A DNA stretch of 64,000 bases, from positions 3,192,040 to 3,256,039 of the forward strand of contig NC_030988.1 in assembly GCF_000149955.1 (NCBI RefSeq). Reading direction: 5' to 3'. The number at the start of each line of letters is the position of its first letter. Within the stretch, counting starts at the first letter, position 1. Positions 33,201 to 44,199 of the stretch are shown here, in pieces. The notes under the pieces are model-generated. The model ran no database searches. It saw only the letters and a list, made by a program, of their open reading frames with translations, and was not told where the DNA came from. Made by a program: the position numbers and the translations under genes. This DNA comes from Fusarium oxysporum f. sp. lycopersici 4287 (lineage: Eukaryota > Ascomycota > Sordariomycetes > Hypocreales > Nectriaceae).

Positions 33201-34121
33201 CGGTGACGGAGCCGTCTTCGGTACTGCTTCATCGACAGCTGCCGTTATGGCTGCCATTACTTCTTCCACATGTCTGTCCAAACCTGTCTTTCTTGATCTT
33301 CGTTGCGGCGGAAGCTCCCGTTGCAGCACGCGAGTGAATGTCTTTTCGTCTAACGCTTTCCAATTTCGCTGGGGCTTAGCTATCATTTTGACAGTGTTTA
33401 GGTCTAATGAGGTGGTGATAGGTAGGTGGTCAGAGTCATGGTCCATGTCTGTTTCAATTTCGCACTAAATCAGTCTATCCACAAGGCCTACCGTCGTGAG
33501 GCAAAAGTCTATGGTCGTTCTTCCGTCACGCTCTTCATATGTGATAGTTCCTGGAGCAAGGTTGCTCGTGAGACAGTAGCCTTCCATGATTGTGGTGAGC
33601 TCAGCGGCATCAGGGTCTGCTCGCTGGACCCGATCACCTCCCCATACCGGTAGCTCGTGGTGGAGGTTGAAGCCGCCAACAATGATTTGTTCATGATGGG
33701 ACGATCGTTCTATGACCAGCTCCAGGAGTGAAAGCGTGCTTCCTCTCTCGGTTACAGTTTTTGTTGGGTTATAGACGTTGTGTATCACACTCTGTTGCTC
33801 TTCTTCTGTTCCGAGTACTAGGTTCAACGAGCAGAGATCTCTGCTTACCTCTCTAAAGTGCCACCTGGAGTGATCGAGCCTCTTATTGATAAAAAAGCAG
33901 ACCCTAGCTGGGAAGTTTTGATCCTTGTCTGGGTAGCATAGGTGAAACTGGTCTTTGGCTGGATGGTGAGTTGTCGTGTCAAATGGGTTCTTCCATGGCT
34001 CCTGGATGGCGAGGATGTCGTATCGCCCTATATTGGGATCTCGCAAGAGCGTGGCCATGACTGTGTCCTTTGATTTTCTAACGTTGTACTGTAGTATTGT
34101 AAGAGTGTTTCCTATTAGCAT
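30279..34121 (-). pseudogene. LINE ORF2: APE endonuclease, reverse transcriptase, RNase H
   Basis: 1280 codons in a single frame, with one TAG at 33465-33467 (codon 219, probably CAG to TAG). The endonuclease shows LQYNVRKSKD, AIQEPW and MDHDSDHLP, but the GDFN motif reads VGGFNLHH, so a catalytic Asp is replaced. The reverse transcriptase has APGPDGI, LLLDVSGAFD, GSNLSPILY and GFIDDVAILTW (the FIDD box). RNase H has IYTDGSGIGG, YAGELQ, NQAAI and VPAHIGIQGNEEAD. A CX...H..C element near the end (CPYRSDRQTVAHVLLRC) is zinc-knuckle-like. The ATG overlaps the ORF1 stop as ATGCTAA. Confidence 0.92.
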
Positions 34122-35530
34122 TCTTGATCGTCAACCTCCATATGTTGGCTGTGATGTGTGATCTGTCTGTTGGCGTCTAGTGTTTCCAATACTCTCCTGG
34201 AAGGAGCTAATGTTCGTCTAGGTCGCTGGCTCCCTATGTTCACGACGATCTCGTTTCTGGGATCATCGGGTGTTACCTGGTTGTTGCTGCAATTCGCTCT
34301 CTTCTGTTGTTTCTTCGTCGGCGATCTACTCCGGGACGAGTTGGCGTCCCGTGGCCGGCCTGGTTCCAAGGTGGGTCGTCCTGTCCTGGCGATCGGGCTT
34401 GATTCATTTTGCCGATCCCTTGTTCTAATTCCGGTCGTGGTCCTAGCGACAAAGCTTTCTAGTTCTAAGTGGTACCTGGGTCTCGATTTAGAGGCTGCTT
34501 TGGCCTTGTTCTCCTCCTGTTTCCTGGTAGGGCATCGGTTGTTCCAGGCTTCGTGTGGGCCGTTGCAGGCCGCGCATTTTCGCGGGGCGTCCCTGTCGCT
34601 CTTGGTTGGGCAATCCTTGGTGGCATGATCTTGCGCGCAGTAGCCGCATGTTATTGTTGCTTTGCACTGGGTTCCTATGTGGCCGTATTTGTGACACTGG
34701 AGCATTGTCTCACACGGCACTGTCTGTCATAGAGCTCGCATTGGAACACCTCGCCTTGCCAGATGAGGCCCTCATCGATGACTTTATTTGCGTCTTCTGG
34801 TCTCGTGAACTCAACCACGACCGAAGATGCTGATTTGGTAGACGAAGATCTCGTCAGCCAGCCTATGTACTTGATCTCTGCATTTGGTATAAAGGGGTTG
34901 TTATCCTGAAGTATCCCATCTCTGATGAGTTCAAAATTGTCCATGTTCATCGAACTAGTGCGTACGCCATGCACTAAGACACCGTACGTCGGAATGCGTA
35001 CTGTGGCGCCGTTTCCGATCCTTTGTTCCCAGTCTTCTGCAAACTGTCTAAGCGCCACCATGTCCGCTGTAGTGGCCGTCTTGATGCTCAGGTCACCGCT
35101 CTTAAGCTGATTGGAGGATACTACCTTGATGTTCTCTATGTGTTCGTTGCTGCTCTGCTCAATTGCGAGGTCTACATGTGACTTCAGGCTGCGTGGGCTC
35201 ATCATTCTGATGTTGGCTATAGTGACAGGGTCTCTGATGTTGATAATAATCTCACGCAGGGTCTGAACAGGTGACGCTTTCTGGTTCTGTGGGTTATGCA
35301 TGCTTGCCGCTAGCCCTCCCCTCGCCAGCACGTTGGCGTAGGTAGGCATGGCGTTGGCTTGGTTCTGCTGGCTTACGAGCTTCATGTCTCTGATCATTTT
35401 CATCGTTGCTTTACCGATCTCTGTGGCCTCCTTTGCAGCCGCTTTTGCGTCTGTCGTAATCTCCGAACTGCGCTGGACTTCTTCCATGGTTTGTTGAGCT
35501 TGGGTGTTTGTTTCGTTGAGATCATTTTTG
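34115..35530 (-). pseudogene. LINE ORF1 (gag-like, zinc knuckles), frameshifted
   Basis: The upstream part (35530-34720) has a coiled-coil-like start (INSLKNDLNETNTQAQQ) and an RNA-binding-like core. The downstream part carries three Cys/His knuckles (QCHKYGHIGTQC, CGYCAQDHATKDC, CAACNGPHEAWNNRC). The frame shifts at about 34704, where one T seems to be missing before CCAGTGTCAC; restoring it would connect ...RQC to the first knuckle. It binds element RNA in related LINEs. The true 5' end is missing. Confidence 0.85.
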
Positions 35531-35544
35531 AGGCTGTTGATGTG

Positions 35545-35826
35545 TTGCGCTACAAAGAAACGGCTGTGAAGAGAGCAATACCGAACAGCCGTGTATAGTC
35601 AAGTCGAGGGTAAACCCACTGACCGAGAAGATCCGAGAAGACACTGAAGGCATAATACAGCGCCACGTGCTCCAATAAGTGCAACTCGAACTCCACGGGA
35701 TGCGACAGGCAGACCATCTCCATTGTCGATGGCTGACAGTGCCTTTTGAAGATATTTGCTCAAATTTGTGGCGTGCTCTCGGTAATCAGTGGGCCAAATT
35801 TCGTCCTGGGGCCACGGGGTCGCCAT
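35545..35826 (-). pseudogene. membrane protein fragment cut by the LINE
   Basis: A frame starting MATPWPQDEIWPTDYREHA continues, after a shift near 35650, into a hydrophobic stretch (ALYYAFSVFSDLLGQWVYP, then RLFGIALFTAVSL). This looks like the first transmembrane part of an unknown fungal protein. It ends exactly where LINE gag begins, so the LINE inserted into this gene or joined it by rearrangement. I do not recognise the family. Confidence 0.45.
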
Positions 35827-36275
35827 GATGTCTGAGTCGCACTGGGCAATGCGGCCGACACTGGGCTATCCAATTAACCTGTCCGGACGGTGTTGCGGCG
35901 CTGTAAATAGCTGTTGTTTTCAAAAATTTCGTTCTCGCTGGTGTTGATGTTTGTTCTATTACGCTGTGTTGAAAGCGGGGTAGGATCAGGGTGATTCCAG
36001 ACTTTTGGCACGTGATTGTAGTTTCCGAATTTCGATCCGGGACGTGGGCATTTGTGAGCCGCGGAACAAGCTCGTCCGTCGCCGTTTCAGGCCTACTCAC
36101 GCCATGCCCCACAGAACAACTTACGCCAACAGTTAGCACTATCATATTTAGACACTCCACTCTCAGAGTTCCAAAATAGGCTAAGACTACCTTCGCTTTT
36201 GCCCCACAAACCCTTTCCCGCTCTTTCAATTTCTGGCTATATCCTTATGGCTCTGCCTTTATAATCTAAATCAAT
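35827..36275. other. intergenic region between divergent genes
   Basis: Separates the membrane-protein fragment (minus) and the HET gene (plus) and probably held both promoters. CT-rich sequence and TATA-like TTATAATC occur at 36180-36275. No gene seen. Confidence 0.4.
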
Positions 36276-38060
36276 ATGAATATTACGTACCCCCCTCTCT
36301 TAAGGAATTCTTTCCGGATTTTGGACGTCAGCCTAAACGGAGAGCATTCTGAACCTATCTGCAACTTCAGGGTCGTGCCTCTAGAAAACCCCCCAGAATA
36401 CACCGCTATTTCCTACTGCTGGGACAATTCAACAGACATAGCGAGGATTAAGTTCCAAAATGGCGACTCCCTCCCTCTTAGCCAGACGCTGCTCGATCTT
36501 TTCAACTCTTTAAAGAAGAAATCCTCAAAGTTCACTGTATGGATCGATGCCATTTGCATCAACCAGGAAGACACAACAGAGAAGGAATTCCAGGTTCCCC
36601 TCATGGGAAAGATTTACTCTCGCTCTACGGAAGTCTTGGTTTGGCTGGGCAACAGTGATAATATTGCTAAAAATGCATTCCGTTTCATGAAACGAGAAGA
36701 AAAGGACTTCGAGACTAGACCAGAACCTTTGGTCAGATTAAGCTCTTATTATGATAAATTCCAGAGCTTATACCGCAAGGTCTCAGGAACCTATCGGCAG
36801 GAAAGTGATCAGTTTGGCCTGGAGAACATGCTTCTTCTCCTCCAACGCCCGTGGTTCCAAAGGGTGTGGGTTATTCAGGAAATTGCTTCCGGGAGGAACA
36901 TCCAGGTGGTTTGTGGTGAGGACTGCGTAAGTCTAGGCCGCTTTTCAGATGGTGTTTCTGCTATTTGGAACTCATTTATTGGCTTGGGCCGCTATTCGTA
37001 CGATCATCCAGCCATCCTTGGGTTCTGGTGTGTGACCAGGATGCTTAGTATACGAGAAGAATACCAGAAGAAGGTTCATGAGGGTGAAAGTGGAGTATGC
37101 TACGAGACTCTTCTTCAGGCGGCATATCATTGCCAGGCCACAAGGACCTGTGACAAAGTCTTTGCTTTTCACGGTATTGCAGATAGCCGACCAGTACCGA
37201 AAGCGAATTACAGAATCACTGAAGAGCAAGTCTTCGTGGAAACAGCCGAAGCACTCCTTTGTAATGGAGACTCCCTTGATCTTCTAACCCTTTCCTGGAT
37301 GGGATATATGCGGCAACATTCCAGCATACCGACTTGGGCCCCAGATCTTCGATGCCATGCCTACGATGAGCCACTTGTTCTTTGTAATAGCGCAGGCTGG
37401 GATGCAGGCGGACGCTTGAACACATCACCAAAGATCGATACTGAATCTCCACGTCGGCTTCGACTTCAAGTCAAGCTCATCGACAAAATAGACGTTATCT
37501 GCCCTCCGTTCGCTTCTTGCATTGTAGAGCAGCAGCGAGCAGCAATTAACTCTGTGTTGGCCCTTAGATCACGATTAACAGGCGACCTTTCCAGGGAAGC
37601 GTGGATGGACGGATTAGCTGAGTCTCTGATTATGGGTCTCGATATCGACGACAACCCACTGAGAGTCGGTATGCCAGGATGGGATGAACACCGTCGGCAT
37701 TTTGATGAGTGGCTCCAGTAGGTACAGTCGAGCTCGCGACAAAAAGATCTTCAGAAAATTGAGTCCAATATGTACCACCGCATAATCAGGCCCCGTATAG
37801 ACACAATGAAGGCATTCGCCACCAGCCGAGGTTTCTTTGGTATTGGACCAGAACCTAGCATGGAAGGAGATGTTGTGTTCATAGTTCCGGGCTGTCGAAT
37901 ACCGCTTTTACTGCGGCCTGACCCATTAACAGCTGATGAAGAGATGAGATCTCCTTTAGTGCAGACATGGACTCTTGTTAGCTGGTGTTATGTCGATGGG
38001 TTAATGTTTGGCGAGGCTATGGACTTAGATAAACCTGTTGAGGAAATACTACTGCGGTAA
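36276..38060 (+). pseudogene. HET-domain protein with one in-frame stop
   Basis: 594 codons in a single frame from ATG 36276, with one TAG at 37719-37721 (codon 482). The HET domain occupies residues 40-190, with YTAISYCWDN, VWIDAICINQED, MGKIYSRSTEVLVWLG and RPWFQRVWVIQEIASG. This family triggers cell death on non-self recognition or acts in other responses. After the stop the frame continues to a conserved tail (RGFFGIGPEP, GDVVFIVPGCRIPLLLRP, WCYVDGLMFGEAM) that is typical of full-length members, so the stop is a mutation (TGG or CAG to TAG), not the natural end. No intron with proper borders removes it. Confidence 0.85.
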
Positions 38061-38149
38061 ATATATATGTCAACGATATAAAGATATTAAAAAGAAGATT
38101 TATAGTTTTTCAAAGAAAAATATAAGTGATATAAAAGAAATTCTCTTTA
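38061..38149. other. AT-rich spacer
   Basis: Very AT-rich 90 bp between the HET frame and the transporter relic; no coding signal. Confidence 0.5.
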
Positions 38150-38890
38150 TATCTCTTGTACCACGCTCTCTTTCGCGATAGGCCTGCTGTCTACCGTCTT
38201 TCGTGCAACTTGGCCATCTCAATTCTCAGTCAATTGGTAGGCAATGCCGTGCTTTCCTACTTTCTCGATGCAGACCTCGAGACGGCTGGTTACACTGGAA
38301 CGATCGAGCAGGCCAACATCACACTGCTCAACTGTTACCAACAATTCATCTGGGCCATTCTCGACGCTTGCCTCGTCGACAAGATCGGACATAGTCCTCT
38401 TCTCTTGTTCTCCTTCTCTGCACGTACCGTTGTCTGGCCGGGAATGACCATTGCCTCGTCCGAATTCGCCAAGTCCTATGTGGGTACTGATGGGGATGGA
38501 AAGGCAGTCTACTCCAACGCTACAGTATCCAAAGCCGCTTTATCAATGGTTTTCATCTTTGGAGCCATCTTCTCGTTTGATATTATGCCCCTCCAGACTC
38601 TTCACCCTGTTGAAGTTCTTTCTTTCGAGATGCGCGCCAAGGGAATGGCCTTTTCCAACCTTGCTGTCAACGCTGTCGGCCTACTGAACCAATTTTCTTG
38701 GCCTGTTGCCAGGAAGGAAATTGGTTGGAAGACATATAGTATTTTCTACTATATGGGATCGCATCCAAGTTGCTCTGATCTTTGTCTTTATTTCTGAGAC
38801 CAAAGGCCGAGCTGAAAGTCATCCATACTATCACTTTTTGCTTCATTTGGCCAATCGTGTCTGTAGCTTGAGGATTGATGAGATGTCTTG
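38150..38890 (+). pseudogene. MFS sugar transporter (lactose-permease-like), C-terminal relic
   Basis: Starts in mid-gene with YHALFRDRPAVYRLSCNLA and includes later helices (VLSYFLDADLETAGYTGT, HPVEVLSFEMRAKGMAFSN, WPVARKEIGWK). The frame then shifts near 38730 into IWDRIQVALIFVFISETKGR, the expected end of fungal lactose/sugar permeases. The N-terminal half is absent. The usual DRIGRRP loop reads DKIGHSP, showing loss of conserved Arg residues. Non-functional. Confidence 0.8.
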
Positions 38891-39478
38891 GACGTAAGAA
38901 TTTCTGGGGATTCTGGTAACCGGCCTTTTTGTTTCAATAGTGTAGCGCGCTTTCAATCTTGATATATGATCTGACCAGGAAAACTCATTGTCGAAAAGAT
39001 CGGAATTTGCACTGCATGTACAACTTACTGCTCTCGGGTAAGTGGAGAGAGCCCATGATGCAGATCGTAACCGAGGCTATAAGCAGCTGCCTAGTCCCAA
39101 TCCAGCCACGGATGCTCTTATGCCGCTCCTGTTCAGGCTAGCAGCTGTCCCCCCTTAAACTCAGTCGATGTTGGAGTGCAGTTGTTTCCCCAGATTTTCA
39201 GAATCATCCCAGGTACGGAGCAACTGTGCTCCGCATTTGTACCACGTGTGTGTAATGAGATTGGACCACGCTGGTAGGACATGCAATCTTGCCACTCCAC
39301 GACTGATATTTGCCATCTCCTCACGTCTGGGCTGGTAGCTTAACCTTCACCTTTGTTCCATCGAATTTGTTCAAGTAAAAGGCCCAGCGCTGCCCCGCAT
39401 TTGAGCTCAACATGTTCTGTACCTGTGAGTTTGGTTGTCTTTGATCATGATCCTCTGACTGACTATCGTGTTTCACAG
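38891..39478. other. region with an unidentified minus-strand coding scrap
   Basis: No clear gene. Near 39350-39425 the minus strand reads NAGQRWAFYLNKFDGTKV, then KVKLPAQT and a stop. This looks like the end of a real protein, with an intron-like acceptor (TTTCACAG on the plus strand) directly beside the hAT end, but I do not recognise it. The rest shows no motif. Confidence 0.3.
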
Positions 39479-39849
39479 CAGTGTTGCGAATAATATGGCA
39501 ATAAAGTAGTATATTGCAATACATACCATATAATATGCCTTTTCTGATATTGTGATAATATGATATGAAGTCTACGATATTGTGACAATATAATATGAGG
39601 ATGTCCATATTGGCAATATATTATCTATATTGGGCTGTCAATTCTTGGGTGAATTAGCCCCGTGAAAGCTGCAGAACTCGGCCTTACCCTATATAAGATG
39701 CGGGGATAGCTGGCATTTTATTGGCCATCGTTCACTTCCACGCACTTCTTTGTTGACAATTAGACCTAACACGCGATCACGCATGAAAGAAACGCGTGAG
39801 GGAGTGCAGACCATGTTGGGTTGGGCCATCTTCGCCTCTGCTACCCCCA

Positions 39850-39867
39850 TTTCTTTTTTTCTTTTTT

Positions 39868-39926
<59 letters not shown>
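39850..39926. repeat. long poly(T) tract upstream of hAT 2 transposase
   Basis: About 75 bases of almost pure T with a few C, ending 23 bases before the transposase ATG at 39949. Length of such tracts is error-prone in assemblies. Confidence 0.9.
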
Positions 39927-39948
39927 AAAATCATGGGTCTTCTCTCAT

Positions 39949-41918
39949 ATGCCAGACGAGGAGGTAGAGACGAGATACTACAATCAGCGGACTGGAAAGG
40001 AAGAGTGGCGCTGCAAACATTGCGACAAAACCTATGCCTCTTCAGGGGGTTCTGCAGCTCCTGCAAAACATCTCATGGACCCTCCTCCTGGCGGTCACGG
40101 CCTGCCAAAAGGAGCCCCGCGAACAACGAAAGTTACAACGATACGAACGATTCTCGAACGAGCTCGTGCTGTGGCAGAGGAAAATCCCCACAAACGTCGT
40201 CGGCTCAACGATCAACCCGGAGACTCGATCGAACCCGACCAGCTCGAGGCGTTATACGTGAGGTTTATCACGGCCTGCTCTCTCCCATTTCGGCTCGTGG
40301 AATGCCCAGAGTTCCGAGCACTCTTGGCCTACATTAATAACGATATCGAGACTTGGCTTCCGGATACGCATGATACCGTCAAGACATGGATTATGCGCCA
40401 GTATGAATGCCAGAAAGAGAGGGTCAAGCAGCGCATACAGTCGGCAAAGTCAAGAATTCACATCAGCTGCGACCTTTGGACTTCTCCCAATTCTTTGGCC
40501 ATCTTAGGCGTAGTCGCACACTATGTCACGGAAGACGGTCAGCTGGAACACCATGTTTTGGCGTTGAAAGACATCGATAGTGAGCACGACGGTTCTCATC
40601 TCGCTGTGGCCATTTTGAAGGTGGTTGACGAATGGGGCTTTGCTTCCAAGCTTGGATATTTCGTGATGGACAACGCTGGCAATAACGACACCATGATGAG
40701 ATCCCTTTCGCTTGGTCAGTACAACTCACTATTTCTCCTGACTGGCGGCCCTAACATCCCACAGGCCTCCTACGCCGATATGACATCCAATACGATCCCA
40801 AAGTGCACCGACTCCGCTGCCAAGGCCATATTATCAACCTCGCCGCCAAAGCCTTCCTCTTCGTCACCGATAATGAGAAGCTCGAACTCGACGATCCTGG
40901 TGTGCATAATGTGACACTAAAACATATTGAAGCGTGGCGGGAAAAGGGGCCTCTTGGCAAGATTCACAACTTCGTCGTTTTCATCCAACGAAGTGTCCAG
41001 CGCAGCCAAAAGTTTCTTACTATTAGCCATAACCGTAAGCTCGCACGGGACAACGACACAAGATGGAGTTCGTGGTATAACATGCTGCGAGTGGCCCTGA
41101 ACCTCAGAGATGCGATTGACGGCTATTTCAACAAATAGATGGAATTAGATTGCGCTGGAGACGAGCTCTCTTCAGAGGACTGGATCATCTTGGAGAAAAT
41201 CAAGTCCTTCTTAGAGAAGCTGAAGATGACGACCAAGGCTCTCGAGTCATCGTTTGCAACACTCGATAACGTCCTCTTGGCTATGGATTTCGTTTTGGCA
41301 CAATTCGAAGCAGGGAAGGAGGCATATATTGACGATCCGATAATGGCGCCCATGTATAACTCTGGCTGGGCCAAGTTGGACAAGTACTACCGGCTCACTG
41401 ATGAATCGCCTGCCTACGTTGCCGCTATCGTGCTCCACCCTTCGCATAAATGGCACTACATACAGGAGAACTGGAAAAAGGAGTGGGTTGAGTCGTCAAA
41501 GAAGTTGATGGAGACGCTGTGGAATGACTATAAACCCGTGGAATCACCTCTTCCTCTCTGCGAGGTCCCATCGACGACCACGAACGTGTTCTTGAACTGG
41601 AGGAACAAGCACCTGCAGCCGTCGCTCGTCACGGATGAATATGAACGATATTGCAACTCTGAACGGGTTTACGGGTTCACAAGCGCCCTTGCATGGTGGC
41701 TAGAGGAGACACAGCAGAAAAACTACCCAAACTTGAGTAAAATGGCGGTGGACATACTGTCAATTCCCGCAATGTCTGCTGAGCCCGAACGACTCTTCTC
41801 CGGGGCCAAGATAACCATTACAGATCGTCGAAATCGGCTTGGTAGTGATGTAGTTGAAGCTCTGGAGTGCCTGAAGTCATGGTTTGGGATACGAGAGCTT
41901 CAAGGTGATGTACTTTAG
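39949..41918 (+). pseudogene. hAT transposase with a single nonsense codon
   Basis: Exons 39949-40714 and 40765-41918 with a 50-bp GT-AG intron give 639 codons in one frame, with TAG at 41136-41138 directly before ATG GAA. It has a BED zinc finger (CKHCDKTYASSGG), the core with HISCDLWTSPN and FVMDNAGNNDTM, and the dimerisation block MAVDILSIPAMSAEPERLFS carrying the catalytic Glu. The stop lies in the helical insertion before that Glu, probably TGG or CAG to TAG. An unaffected copy would be an active cut-and-paste transposase. Confidence 0.9.
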
Positions 41919-42141
41919 CTGCCGCAGTAGAATAACCCAGATCACGTGCAATATATGGGATGTATTGTCATACTGGCAATATATTGGGTTCTTGGCAATA
42001 CAATACAATATAGGCCAATGTTATATGGCCTAATACAATATGCACCACTTGGCAATACAATAATATTGCGAGGCTTCCATATTGCCAATATACGTATTGT
42101 TTATATTATTCGCAACACTGCCTTCATATTTACACCTCCCA

Positions 42142-44199
42142 GTGGACCCTGCCGACCAACTTCCGCCTATCCGATGTCCGACGACGTGAGAAGCTCAACT
42201 TTACCGAGTTCAGGGGTTTCATCCGCCTGATGAAGGAGAGGCACGATGTTCAGCGAATCATTCGCAGCATTGCCGCTAAACCTGAGATTGGTATGACCTT
42301 TCCAGAGTTTCTAGCTTTCCTCCGCGATATCCAAGGCGAGGACGTTGATTCTAACCTTTCTATGTGGGGGAAGCAATTTGCCTACCTCAGCCGCCGATGC
42401 CGACCTGATGCAGTCGAGACCTCCGATGCGGCTTATGACATGCTGGTCATGTCCGAAGCCGCCTTTGTGAGGTACCTGACATCTGAGACAAACTCAGCGA
42501 TTATACCGGAGCCTCAAAACTACACTCTTGACCGCCCCATGAACGAATATATCATCTCTAGCTCCCACAACACCTACCTCCTTGTCGACAGGTAGCCGGT
42601 CAGTCCAGCGTCGAGGGCTACATCTAGGTTCTTATACGAGGCTGCCGCTGTGTCGAGATTGACTGCTGGGATGGCAACTCTGGGCAGCCCGAGGTCAACC
42701 ACGGTCGCAGCCTTACGACCTCGATTAGTTTCCGGGAGGTCATAGCCACGATCAATAAGTACGCCTTTGTTAAGTCGAGGTTCCCTCTTTGGATCTCCCT
42801 CGAGGTTCATTGCAACCCTAATCAGCAAGCCATCATGGTCAACATTATGAAGGAGGCCTTCGGCTCTCGACTGGTCACCGAGACGTTGGAAGACTCCTAT
42901 GACAAGCTGCCTTCACCCTCTGAGCTCATGGAACGCGTCCTCATCAAGGTCAAGAAGCCGCAGATCAAGCAGGAGCCTCCTGCCAGCAATTTTCACGGCC
43001 GCCGACGAGGCAACAGCCTCAACTCACCACTGACTCGTTCCGTGACTGATGCCGCCATGTTGATGCCTTCGCAGTCGCTTCCTCAGAGCCTCATGCGTAG
43101 CCCTAGCCCTTCTTGTCGTCGACCGGTGAGAAAGACTCGTGTCAACACAATTACTCAAGGCGGGGTGCAAGATAGAGCGAGTAGAAGCGCCAGCGACAAT
43201 GACAGCGGCGGGGAGCGAAACTCACGAAAGACGTCTACCAAGATTGTTAAAGAGCTTGGTGATCTTGGCGTCTACTGTTTTGGTGTCAATTATGTTGGCT
43301 TTGACACTGCCGAGGCGAAGCAATATAACCACATCTTCTCCATGGAGTCGAGCTTTGCCAAGAACTTTCGCGCCAAGGAACAGAAGATAGCAGTCGACCT
43401 CCACAACCTGCGCTACATGATGCGAGTTTACCCTGATCGCACCCGAATCACCTCCAACAACTTTGATCCCCTCCTGTACTGGCGCCGCGGAATCCAGATG
43501 GTTGCGCTCAACTGGCAGACCTTCGACTTGGGTATGCAGATCAACCGCGCCATGTTTGACGGTGGCCAGGACTTCTTGGGCTACGTGCTTAAACCTGCGG
43601 AGCTACGGGACATCCAAGTGCTCCCATACAACCCCGAACTTCCTGGGGGCAAGAAGGAGCGCAGTGTTGTTTCATTCACCAGCGCTGTCATCTCGGCACA
43701 ACGGCTTATGCGCCCGGCCAGCCTCCCCGCCAACAAGGCGATGAACCCGTACGTCGAGGTCGAGGTCTTCCACGCCAGTGATAAACGGGAGAAGAGGAAT
43801 GAGTCAACATTGCCTCGAGATCTTGACCCCCCGCAAAAGTTCCGGACAAATATCGTACGAGAGAACGGCTTCAACCCAATGTTTGATGGCCACTTCAAGT
43901 TCAAAGTCACGAAGAAACAACCCGATCTGGTCATTGTCCGATGGTCTGTCAAACTCTCTAACGATGGCGAGAACTACGATGACAGACCGGCAGTGGCCAC
44001 CTACACTGCTAAGCTTAGCAACCTCAAGCAAGGCTACCGCACCTTACCTCTTCTCAACGATGCTGGTGACCAGTATCTTTTCTCAAAGCTCTTCTGCAAG
44101 ATCAAGGTTGATTCGATTGAGAAGATGATGATCGACGCACCCTGCCGCGCCCTAGATGGTAGCAGGATAAAGGGCCTGGGCGGAAAGGCCTTTAGCTGA
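42142..44199 (+). pseudogene. phosphoinositide-specific phospholipase C, 5'-truncated
   Basis: Begins at a likely acceptor (CCTCCCAG at 42134-42141) in the EF-hand-like region (LNFTEFRGFIRLMKER). The PI-PLC X domain follows with the catalytic ISSSHNTYLL, then, in another frame, CRCVEIDCWDGN and FPLWISLEVHCN. From 42835 the frame is open through a basic Ser-rich linker, the Y domain (VALNWQTFDLGMQINRAMF, FLGYVLKP) and a C2 domain. It would hydrolyse PIP2 to IP3 and diacylglycerol. Defects: loss of the N-terminus at the hAT 2 end, a frameshift at about 42587 and a TAG near 42648 (probably CAG to TAG). Inactive. Confidence 0.88.

Larger units (their letters stand above)
29965..35540 (-). mobile_element. 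Tad-like LINE retrotransposon, 5'-truncated
   Basis: Contains ORF1 (gag-like) and ORF2 (endonuclease, reverse transcriptase, RNase H) on the minus strand. The 3' end appears to be a short run of AATCAAATC-type units at about 29965-29985. At the other end, gag sequence stops abruptly at about 35540, where an unrelated membrane-protein frame begins. The truncation at the 5' side is typical of target-primed reverse transcription. Confidence 0.85.
39479..42121 (+). mobile_element. hAT transposon 2
   Basis: Terminal repeats CAGTGTTGCGAATAATAT (39479-39496) and the exact inverse (42104-42121). Many ATATTGCCAATAT / GGCAATATA units in both orientations lie in the subterminal 150 bases. The adjoining 8 bases differ (TTTCACAG left, CCTTCATA right), so no target duplication is present. 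Size 2643 bp. Confidence 0.9.

Noticed and set aside
37722..37769. Intron that would remove the HET stop codon
   Set aside because: The available GT/AG pairs leave the TAG in the exon or shift the frame; direct in-frame continuation is the better reading.
39760..40337. 195-codon plus-strand frame through the poly(T) tract
   Set aside because: Its length is made by the homopolymer (a run of Phe) and it overlaps the hAT transposase in the wrong frame.
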